64,000 nucleotides of DNA from the NCBI GenBank assembly GCA_028287035.1, contig JAQBQL010000181.1:1-64000 (forward strand), given 5' to 3'. Source of the DNA: Labilithrix sp. (GTDB lineage Bacteria; Myxococcota; Polyangia; Polyangiales; Polyangiaceae). Shown here piece by piece: positions 25,964-33,818 of the stretch; position 1 is the first letter of the stretch, and every line of letters starts with the position of its first letter. The notes below the pieces were generated by a model. It did not search any database, had not been told where the DNA came from, and was given only the letters and a program-made list of their open reading frames with translations. The translations under genes were made by a program, and so were the position numbers.

Positions 25964-28900
25964 ATGCCGTCCGACGTTCGCCTCTCACCGAAGGATCGCC
26001 GGGTGGTCCTCGAGCAGCTTTCCCGCGACCGCCTCGGCGAGCTGACCACGCGGTTCGAGCTCGACGTCACGGATCGCCGCTCGACCGACGCGCACATCGA
26101 CGCGATCGTCCGCAAGCGATCGCTCGACTTCCGGCGAGTCCTCGAGCTCCTGCATCGCGACGAGCTCCAGGCGGCGTGCGAGGGACTCGGCCTCGACGCG
26201 GGTGGGCGCGAGAAGGCGAAGCTCGTCGAACGCATTCTCGGCGTCGAAGCAGACGTTCAGGATCTCAAGGCGACGTCGTCGACGAAGAGCAGCGTGCCGC
26301 CGGCGGGAAGGGACGGCAGTCAAGGCGCCGTGAAGTCCCTGCTTCGGCGGTTCGTCCTCGACACGGCGGGTGGTCACCGGGGCCGCGACGCGGCCACCAC
26401 GTTCACCTCTCGGCTGCTCCAGTGCTTTGGCTGGCCCGAAGCCGGGCCTCCCGACACGAGAATGCCCACTTCCGTGTCCGTCGTGGACAACGGGCAGCGC
26501 GCGGCAAAAAACGTCGCCCTCTTCTGGAAGGAGCGCCGCGTCCTCGTCGACGTCGTGAAGCACGACGTGATGCTCGACTTTGCGTGGAAGGACCTGCTCC
26601 GCGTCTGCCTCCAGATAGACCCCGTACCCCAGTATGTCGTGCTGACGAATCAGCGCGATCTCCACCTCTACGACCTCGGGCGCGACCGCGAGGCGCCGAG
26701 GCTCTCGATTCCGCTCGACGACATACCGAAGTACAGCGAGGCCTTCCCCTTCCTCTCGGCGAGCTGGGTCCCCGGGACGGTGCCGAAGATCATCAACGTG
26801 TCGAAGGTGTCAGGCGAGGTCGCCGAGCTCGTCGCGCGCCTCTACCGAAGCCTGAAGGAGCAGCACGCGGAGCGCGAGCGCGACGTCGTGCAGTTCACGC
26901 TTCAGTGTATCCTCACGATGTTCGCCGAGGACATCGGCCTCCTGCCGCAGGAGTACTTCACGACGCTCCTCTACGAAGGGGCGCGCGGCGGCAACGTCGA
27001 GAAGCGGCTCCGCGAGCTGTTCCGCCTGATGAGCACGCGCGACGTCCCGGGCGCACGCGCCGTTCCCTTCTTCAACGGCGGTCTGTTCACGAACCCCGTC
27101 ACGCTCCCGCTCGGGGACGTTCAGCTCAAGGCGCTGACGAAGGCGTCGGAGGCAAACTGGAAGTACGTCGACCCCCACATCTTCGGGAGCGTCTTCCAGG
27201 GCATCATGAACGACGCCGAGCGCCACAAGAGCGGCGCGCACTACACGGCGCACGACGACATCATGCGCGTCGTCGGACCCACCATCGTGGACCCGTGGAG
27301 AGCGCGGATCCGGGACGCGAAATCGCTCGCCGAGTTGCTCGAGGTACGCGCGGCGCTTCTAAAGTTCCGGGTCCTGGATCCCGCCTGCGGCAGCGGCAAC
27401 TTCCTCTACGTCGCCTTCCGCGAGCTGTACCGCCTCGACACCGAGCTGCTCGCGCGAATCCGCGAGTTCCCATCCACGCAGGGCCAGGGCAAGGCGAAAA
27501 TCACGTGGGGCGTGACGATCCAGACTTCGAGCTTCTTCGGCATCGACATCAACCCGTTCGCCGTCGAGCTCGCGAAGGTAACGCTTAACATCGCGAAGAA
27601 GATCGCCTTCGACGAGCGCCGGGAGTTCGCGGCGGACTTCGTCGACCAGATGGAGCTCAACGTCGATCCATCCTTGCCGCTCGACAACCTCGAGAAGAAC
27701 ATCGTCTGCGCCGATGCGCTGTTCACGGAGTGGCCGGAGGTGGACGCGATCGTGGGTAATCCCCCGTTCCTTGGGGGCTTGAAGATTCGGAGCGAACTCG
27801 GACCAGCTTATCTCCAGGCGCTCCAAGCGCGCTATCCCGGCGTGAACGGTCGCGCCGACTTCTGCGCTTACTGGTTCCGGCGTGCACACAACCACTTGGG
27901 AGAAGGTGGCCGCGCTGGGCTCGTTGCGACCAATACGATACGCGAGGGCAACACCAGAGAAGCGGCTACAGAGTATATCGTCCGGAGTGGTGGTACGATC
28001 ACGAATGCGGTCTCTTCACAGCCTTGGCCGGGAGTTGCCGTCGTGAATGTATCGATGGTCAACTGGACGAAGGGAATGCCTGTCGCAGTAGGCCCGCGGC
28101 ATCTTCTCGTCGAAGGTCACCTCTACGGAATGGGCACGATTCCCACGAGCCTACAGTTACATACAGACGTTGTTGGCGCTTCCGGGCTGTCCGTGAACAC
28201 TCACGGGACGTCTCAGGGGATGGTGCTCGGAACAAAGGAGTTCCAGATGGACGGGGAGACCGCCGCCTCCTTGCGGGCAGATGGACGAGCGCGTCAGTAT
28301 GTGCGCCCCGTCGCGGTCGCAAGTCATCTCCTGCGCGGCCGACTTTCCGTCGATCCGGACTACGTTGTCGACTTGACGCACTGTCGATCGGAGGAGGACG
28401 CAAAAGTGACCGGGGCCGCGTTCGAGTTCCTGAAAGCGCACGTCTTTCCCGTCGTCCGGAACAAGGCCAAAACTGCCACGACCGACCACTACAAGAATTG
28501 GCTGCGCACGTGGTGGCGACCATTCTGGCCTCGTCTTGAGTTCATCGACGAGGTCCAGAGGCTGAAACGCATCGTGGCCTGCTCAAGGCATGCGGCACGG
28601 CCCATATTCGTGTTTCTAAGTTGTCAGTTTTTTGCGACGGAGTCCCTCCAACTGTTCGCCTTCGACGACGACTATAGCTTCGGCGTCCTGCAGTCGAATC
28701 TGCATTGGAAGTGGGCGGTCGCAGTTGGGAGCAAGATCAAGGAGGACATTCGATACACCGGCGATGTTTGGGGGCAGTTCCCGTGGCCCCAGGAGCCAGC
28801 CGAACAGGAGGTCGCAGCCGTTGCGGAGGCAGCTCGGAACCTTCGCCGGGTCCGCGACACGCTGATGAAGGAGAATGGCTGGTCCCTCCGCGATCTCCAC

Positions 28901-29149
28901 CAGGCCGCGGAGGTGCCCGGTCCCCATCCCCTCAAGGACGCGCAAGCCGCTCTCGACGACGCCGTCCGCGCCGCCTACGGCATGCCGGCCGACCAGGAAG
29001 CGACGGAGTTCCTCCTCGAGCTCAACAAACTCGTCGCCGAGGATGAAGCCGAGGGGCGGACGGTCCAGGGACCCGGCGTACCCGCCGGGCTCGATCCGCG
29101 CGATCCGCGATGGATGAGCGACGATTGCATCGAGCCGCCGCGCTCGTGA
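25964..29149 (+). CDS. MmeI-like class I DNA methyltransferase (type IIL/IIG-like)
   Basis: The 1061-residue product starts at 25964, with TATCCT 8 nt upstream (25950-25955); the earlier frame has no protein character. It carries the gamma-class N6-adenine methyltransferase motifs FRVLDPACGSGNFLYVAF (about 470) and IVGNPPFLGG (about 598), with FFGIDINPFAVELAKVTLN between them. A target-recognition region follows (GGTITNAVSSQPWPGVAVVN), then a helical C-terminus (ANRLHLAAEV-like ending DEAEGR). The order matches MmeI-family type IIL enzymes, which modify one strand and cut with an N-terminal nuclease. Here the expected V-E-x-K of that nuclease reads RVLVDVVKHD (about 192), so cutting may be lost. 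The helicase/Rrp8 gene follows 15 nt later. Confidence 0.88.
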   Translation: MPSDVRLSPKDRRVVLEQLSRDRLGELTTRFELDVTDRRSTDAHIDAIVRKRSLDFRRVLELLHRDELQAACEGLGLDAGGREKAKLVERILGVEADVQDLKATSSTKSSVPPAGRDGSQGAVKSLLRRFVLDTAGGHRGRDAATTFTSRLLQCFGWPEAGPPDTRMPTSVSVVDNGQRAAKNVALFWKERRVLVDVVKHDVMLDFAWKDLLRVCLQIDPVPQYVVLTNQRDLHLYDLGRDREAPRLSIPLDDIPKYSEAFPFLSASWVPGTVPKIINVSKVSGEVAELVARLYRSLKEQHAERERDVVQFTLQCILTMFAEDIGLLPQEYFTTLLYEGARGGNVEKRLRELFRLMSTRDVPGARAVPFFNGGLFTNPVTLPLGDVQLKALTKASEANWKYVDPHIFGSVFQGIMNDAERHKSGAHYTAHDDIMRVVGPTIVDPWRARIRDAKSLAELLEVRAALLKFRVLDPACGSGNFLYVAFRELYRLDTELLARIREFPSTQGQGKAKITWGVTIQTSSFFGIDINPFAVELAKVTLNIAKKIAFDERREFAADFVDQMELNVDPSLPLDNLEKNIVCADALFTEWPEVDAIVGNPPFLGGLKIRSELGPAYLQALQARYPGVNGRADFCAYWFRRAHNHLGEGGRAGLVATNTIREGNTREAATEYIVRSGGTITNAVSSQPWPGVAVVNVSMVNWTKGMPVAVGPRHLLVEGHLYGMGTIPTSLQLHTDVVGASGLSVNTHGTSQGMVLGTKEFQMDGETAASLRADGRARQYVRPVAVASHLLRGRLSVDPDYVVDLTHCRSEEDAKVTGAAFEFLKAHVFPVVRNKAKTATTDHYKNWLRTWWRPFWPRLEFIDEVQRLKRIVACSRHAARPIFVFLSCQFFATESLQLFAFDDDYSFGVLQSNLHWKWAVAVGSKIKEDIRYTGDVWGQFPWPQEPAEQEVAAVAEAARNLRRVRDTLMKENGWSLRDLHQAAEVPGPHPLKDAQAALDDAVRAAYGMPADQEATEFLLELNKLVAEDEAEGRTVQGPGVPAGLDPRDPRWMSDDCIEPPRS

Positions 29150-29164
29150 CGCGAAGGGGGAAAC

Positions 29165-32100
29165 GTGGCCGATTCGATCGCCGATAGTGCACCGCTGAAC
29201 AGGCTCTGGGACGAGAAGAAGAACGGCCCCGCGGGATCAGTCCTCGTGCGGAGCTTTCGCCCCGCGTGGTGGCGCTGCGAGAACGGTCACTCGTTCCAGC
29301 GCTCGCCCCGGAGCATGCTGAGCGACTCCTCATGCGCGGACTGCCGTCGCGGCCCTTCTGCGAGATCCGTCGCGACCGCGCGGCCGAGCCTCGTCCCGTT
29401 GTGGAATGCCGAGAAGAACGGCGACGTCTCACCGAGCGCCGTCGATGCCGCCCACGCGGGCAACGCGTGGTGGCGCTGCCTGAAGGGCCACGACTACCAG
29501 CGCTCGCCGCTCCTCATGATCAAGGACTCGACCTGCCCCGTGTGCTCGGTCGCCGACCATTCCCTCGCGGTCACGAACCCGACGGTCGCGGCCGAGTGGC
29601 ACCCGAGGAAGAACGGCGCCATCACGCCCGCGCAGGTCGGCGCCGATCACGTGATGAACGCGTGGTGGCTCTGCCCGAAAGGCCACGAGTACCAGGCCAC
29701 AGTCCGGTCGCGCGCACGCGGCAGCCGCAACTGCTCCACGTGCTACGGCGGCTGGTCACTCGAGCACATCCGGGCATTCGTGAAGTCCCTGCTCACTCAT
29801 GTGGCCGCGTTCAGTCCGAGTGAGCTCTTCGCGCTCGCCATGCAGGCAGGAGTCTTCGAGGACAAGGACTCCCGGCCCTTCGTAATGGCCATCGCCACGG
29901 GGCGCTTCCCCCGTGAGGAGCTTGAGAAGTTTTCCGAGGGTAAGCCGTCGCTCGTCGACGAGTTCGCGGCGGACAAGGCGCTGACCCTCGAGATCGTCGA
30001 CGGCCGCATACCGGAGAGACCGGCCGCGTCGGCCGATCCGTACGCGCTGCCGGCAGCGCCCGAGCCGGTGGACGCGGGCGAGCGCGTCGACGTCGACGTC
30101 AGCCGCGAGGTCGATGCCACCGGCGCGTCCACGGCGGCGGCCATCGCCACGGCCGACGACGAGATGCCGCTCGTCAAGACGCAGGACGCGCTCGCCGCGC
30201 TCGACAACGTGCTCATCGCGAGCGCGGACGCCGAGACGGTGAAGTTCTTGCTCGACAGCGCGAAGGCGAAGCTATGGCGTCACGCGTACGTCGATCCGCC
30301 GGAGGCCCGGCAGCAAGCCGCTTCCTTCAAGGGTGACGTGTACTCGACGCTTGTTCGCGACAGGTTCCTCGCCGAGTTCGACGAGGCGGACGCGCTCCAG
30401 CCGCCGCCCGGCTACGCCTTCCGCCCCGGTCCCGGCGCGCCCGTGACCCTACCCAATCTCATGCAGCGACGCGTGGCCGTCGCGGTGCGGAACGAGCGGC
30501 GGTACGGCAACTGGTCTGGCATGGGCGCGGGCAAGACCCTCAGCGCCATCATCGCCACTCGCATCGTCGGCGCCACGCTGACGGTGATCTGTTGCCCGAA
30601 CGCGGTGGTCGAGAACTGGGCCGGGGAGATCGAGCGAGCGTTCCCCCAGTCCGAGGTGGCGAAGAAGACGTGGCACCCCGAGTGGAAGGGCGCGGCCGGG
30701 ACGACTCCGCGCTACCTCGTCCTCAATTACGAGCAATTCCAGCAGCCAAACTCCGAGCGCGAGCTCGTCGCGTTCCTCGACCGGAACGTCGTCGAATTTA
30801 TCGTCGTCGACGAGATCCACTATGCCAAGCAGCGCGACGCCGGCGCCGAGATGTCGAAGCGAAAGCGCCTCGTGCAGGGCCTCATCCTCGAGGCCGGGAA
30901 GAAGACGGCCGACCTGTGCGTGCTCGGCATGAGCGGCACGCCCGTCATCAACACGCTGCAGGAGGGCAAGAGCCTCGTCGAGATGATCACCGGGCACCGC
31001 CACGATGATCTCGAGACGCGCGCCACCGTGCAGAACTGCATGCGGCTCTACCAGCGCCTCGTCACGCTCGGGACGCGGTGGAAGCCGGACTACGCGATCC
31101 AGCTCGACGTCATCAAGGAGGAGATCGACTGCGAGGCTTCGCTCGACGAGATCCGCGCGGTCGGGCGCGGCACGGTGCTCGAGCTCGAACAGGTGCTCAC
31201 CGAGCTGCGCTTGCCGACCATCCTCGCCGCGCTTTCCGCGGGCGAGAAGACGCTCATCTACACGCATTACGTCGATGGGATTGCGCAGACGCTGCGTGAC
31301 GGGATCCACGGCGCCGGCTACCGCGTCGGGCTCCTCACCGGCGATACCGACGACACGCACCTGAAGGAGTTCCTGAAGCCCGACGGCAACATCGACGTGC
31401 TCATCGCGTCGAGCCGCATCGGCACGGGCGTCAACGGGCTCCAGTACGTCTGCAACAGGCTGATCATCAACTGCCTGCCGTGGACCAACGCCGAGTACGA
31501 GCAACTCGTCGGCCGACTCTACCGGCAGGGCAGCAAGTTCAAGGAGGTGCGCGTCACCATCCCCGTGACCTTCGCGATGGTGAACGGCGAGCGCTGGTCC
31601 TACTGCGAATCAAAGCTGCACCGGCTCGAGTACAAGAAGTCGATCGCCGATGCTGCGGTCGATGGCGTGGTGCCGGAGGGTAACCTCCGTACGCCCACGC
31701 AGGCGCAGCAGGACATCATGGATTGGCTGTCTCGCCTCGAGACCGGCAAGGTCACGGAGGTCCAGCGCGCGGCCATCAAGATCCCGCTGTCGGGCGAACC
31801 GCGGGAGGTCGAGGCGCGCGTCTCGCGGTATGGCGACTTCTCGAAGATGAACAACCGCTGGTACGCGGCGGCCAGTGACGCCACGCACGCTCGGCTCGCG
31901 GTCAATCCCGAGGAGTGGGCCCATTACCACACGATGTACCGACAGCTCCGGGAGTCCTGGCCCGTGGTGCCGTACAAGGAGGAGATCCGCTGGCTCTCCG
32001 AGTCCGAGAGAGAGGGCCTCGTGGTGGGGGACTTCGGCTGCGGAGAGGCAGCGATCGCGGCAGCCGTCACGGACCGTCATACGGTCCACAGCTTCGACCA

Positions 32101-32443
32101 CGTCGCGATCAACGACGCCGTTGTGGCCTGTGACATCGCACACGTGCCCCTGGAGAACGGCGTCCTCGATGTCGCCATCTTCTGCCTGTCGCTGATGGGC
32201 GCGAACTTCACGGACTACGTGCGCGAGGCGCGCCGCTGCCTTCATCTCGACGGCTGGCTGCACATATGGGAGCCCGCGAGCTACTTCGAGGACGTGAACA
32301 GGTTCTGCGCGCAGCTAGCGCGGCTCGGCTTCGATGTGATGGCGCCCCAGACGGAGGGGGCCTTCGTGCGCATCTACGCCGTCCGCAACGCGAAGAAGCC
32401 TGACCCGACCCTGGTCCTTCCGTTCCGGGGCCACGCAGCGTAG
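29165..32443 (+). CDS. Triple zinc-ribbon/SNF2-like helicase/Rrp8-like methyltransferase fusion
   Basis: The 1092-residue product starts at a GTG after AAGGGGG. Residues about 10-195 hold three repeats with C-x3-H ... C-x2-C (CENGHSFQRSPRSMLSDSSC, CLKGHDYQRSPLLMIKDSTC, CPKGHEYQ then CSTC), the DUF4379-type probable zinc ribbon. A helicase follows: Walker A SGMGAGKTLSAI (about 453), FIVVDEIHYAK (about 548), GMSGTPVINTL, and motif VI QLVGRLYRQGS (about 780). From about residue 910 the chain resembles eukaryotic Rrp8 (Methyltransf_8): DFGCGEAAIAAAVTD, HSFDHVA, CDIAHVPLENGVLDVAIFCL, SLMGANFTDYVREARRCLHL. Rrp8 methylates 25S/28S rRNA at N1 of an adenine. By context the protein works with the MmeI-like enzyme in defence; this is inference. 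Confidence 0.85.
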   Translation: MADSIADSAPLNRLWDEKKNGPAGSVLVRSFRPAWWRCENGHSFQRSPRSMLSDSSCADCRRGPSARSVATARPSLVPLWNAEKNGDVSPSAVDAAHAGNAWWRCLKGHDYQRSPLLMIKDSTCPVCSVADHSLAVTNPTVAAEWHPRKNGAITPAQVGADHVMNAWWLCPKGHEYQATVRSRARGSRNCSTCYGGWSLEHIRAFVKSLLTHVAAFSPSELFALAMQAGVFEDKDSRPFVMAIATGRFPREELEKFSEGKPSLVDEFAADKALTLEIVDGRIPERPAASADPYALPAAPEPVDAGERVDVDVSREVDATGASTAAAIATADDEMPLVKTQDALAALDNVLIASADAETVKFLLDSAKAKLWRHAYVDPPEARQQAASFKGDVYSTLVRDRFLAEFDEADALQPPPGYAFRPGPGAPVTLPNLMQRRVAVAVRNERRYGNWSGMGAGKTLSAIIATRIVGATLTVICCPNAVVENWAGEIERAFPQSEVAKKTWHPEWKGAAGTTPRYLVLNYEQFQQPNSERELVAFLDRNVVEFIVVDEIHYAKQRDAGAEMSKRKRLVQGLILEAGKKTADLCVLGMSGTPVINTLQEGKSLVEMITGHRHDDLETRATVQNCMRLYQRLVTLGTRWKPDYAIQLDVIKEEIDCEASLDEIRAVGRGTVLELEQVLTELRLPTILAALSAGEKTLIYTHYVDGIAQTLRDGIHGAGYRVGLLTGDTDDTHLKEFLKPDGNIDVLIASSRIGTGVNGLQYVCNRLIINCLPWTNAEYEQLVGRLYRQGSKFKEVRVTIPVTFAMVNGERWSYCESKLHRLEYKKSIADAAVDGVVPEGNLRTPTQAQQDIMDWLSRLETGKVTEVQRAAIKIPLSGEPREVEARVSRYGDFSKMNNRWYAAASDATHARLAVNPEEWAHYHTMYRQLRESWPVVPYKEEIRWLSESEREGLVVGDFGCGEAAIAAAVTDRHTVHSFDHVAINDAVVACDIAHVPLENGVLDVAIFCLSLMGANFTDYVREARRCLHLDGWLHIWEPASYFEDVNRFCAQLARLGFDVMAPQTEGAFVRIYAVRNAKKPDPTLVLPFRGHAA

Positions 32444-32723
32444 CCCGTCGTCCGGCGCAATCGGCGGGTCGTCCGCCAGCTCCTCCCCACCGTCGTTGAA
32501 CGCACAGATGGCGAGCTGGATGGCGTCCTGGACGCGGAGGCCCCGCCTTGCCCCCCAAGACGCGAGAGGCTCGAGCACCCTGCGGTCGATGTGGAGGGAC
32601 TCGAGGACGATGAACCGGCCACATGCGGAGAGCCTCATAAATCCCGCTCTGCAGCACGACCCGTGCCGGCGCATCCCGGACGATATCACACGGGTTTTTC
32701 GCGCGGCGCCTGGCCCAGGCCAG

Positions 32724-33818
32724 TTACGGGGTGGCCTGGGCCGGCGGCGCTGGCTTCACGAGCGCAAGGAGCCGGGCCTCGACCTCCCTCCAGGGTCTCA
32801 TGAGGTCGACCGTCGCGAAATGGATTCGATGCCCCTGCACCTTCATCGTCTCCTGGAGATCGCCGTCGGTCGTGGGGTAAAGGAGCAGGCCCTCGGCGTC
32901 GCGATGGACGTCCCCGAGGTGCTCCTGGGTCCGCAGGTAGGCATAGACCTGGTAGAGATTCGCCGAGTGGAAGGTCGCGCCGCCCCACGGTGAGCCACTG
33001 ACCGTGTTCGCGTAGTACTTCGTGTCGATGACGAGCCGCCGCCTGGGTGCCGTTCGGCTCGTCACGACGATGTCCGTCTTCATCGCGGGGACAAGCGTCG
33101 AGCCGAGCTCGTCGAACCAGCTCAGGACCTCCGCGACCACGTCATGGCCTCCGAGGTGGTGCCGCAAGAAGTTGCGGACGAAGCGCTCGAACAGATCGTG
33201 AAACGTGATCTCGTCTCGCTGCAGCGCGGCGAGCGTCAGGTCCCCTTCTTTCTCGGTTGGCATTCCCAGCCGGTGCACGAGCGCACATATCGCCAGGGGC
33301 AAGGCGTAGAGCCTGTCGGCACGGCCCAGCTGAAGGCGACTGAAGGAAGCGCTGGTGACGCGCTCCGGCGTGACCCCGTCCATCGCGCCGACGAGCTCGC
33401 GAAGCTCGCCGCGAACGCGCTCTTCATGGTGTATCCCCTTCGTCGACGCGAGCGTCACGCGGGGGTCCTGCGCGAGCCTCGCCATGGTCTCGCGAAGGAT
33501 GCGGTTACGCGGGGTGTCGATGTCGAGCGCGGCGTACCTGCAGTGTGCGCGCCCGGCCTCGAACGCGAGCCGCTTGAGGCTGGCCGAGAAGTCGATCTTC
33601 CCTCGAACGCCCGCGACCGTCTCCCGTTGCTCGACGAAGGAGCGCGCCAGCTCACGACGAAGAAGCGGCCTCGTCGTGTCGACCAGCACGCGGGCCAGCA
33701 GGCCGAGCATTCCGGGAGACGCCTCGGCTGCGGCATCCCACTGGCCGCGCCACGCGAGCATGTCCCACGCGTAGAGAAGCATGTGCCACGCGTTCCGGAC
33801 CGGGATCACGCGCTTCAC
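32724..33818 (-). CDS. mcrC: McrC-like restriction nuclease subunit
   Basis: The 364-residue product starts at a GTG that overlaps the mcrB stop (GTGA); the N-terminal VKRVIPVRNAWHMLLYAWDM is the usual McrC opening. The C-terminal third carries the PD-(D/E)XK core: a Glu/Asp region DIVVTSRTAPRRRLVIDTKY (D-x-K near residue 266), followed by NLYQVYAYL, whose Gln/Tyr helix is typical of McrC. McrC is the nuclease partner of the McrB ring, which translocates and cuts modified DNA. The catalytic residues appear intact. It is the promoter-distal gene of the two-gene operon. Confidence 0.9.
   Translation of the reverse strand: MKRVIPVRNAWHMLLYAWDMLAWRGQWDAAAEASPGMLGLLARVLVDTTRPLLRRELARSFVEQRETVAGVRGKIDFSASLKRLAFEAGRAHCRYAALDIDTPRNRILRETMARLAQDPRVTLASTKGIHHEERVRGELRELVGAMDGVTPERVTSASFSRLQLGRADRLYALPLAICALVHRLGMPTEKEGDLTLAALQRDEITFHDLFERFVRNFLRHHLGGHDVVAEVLSWFDELGSTLVPAMKTDIVVTSRTAPRRRLVIDTKYYANTVSGSPWGGATFHSANLYQVYAYLRTQEHLGDVHRDAEGLLLYPTTDGDLQETMKVQGHRIHFATVDLMRPWREVEARLLALVKPAPPAQATP

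Noticed and set aside
25964..32443. Assignment of the methyltransferase/helicase pair to DISARM or BREX
   Set aside because: No DUF1998 protein, PLD nuclease, PglZ or BrxC gene lies next to it, and the methyltransferase motifs fit the MmeI group better.
32315..32689. Minus-strand frame with a helix-like stretch (RVQDAIQLAICAFNDG)
   Set aside because: It looks faintly like a short antitoxin, but it overlaps the 3' end of the helicase/Rrp8 gene, has no ribosome site and no partner toxin. Evidence is too thin.
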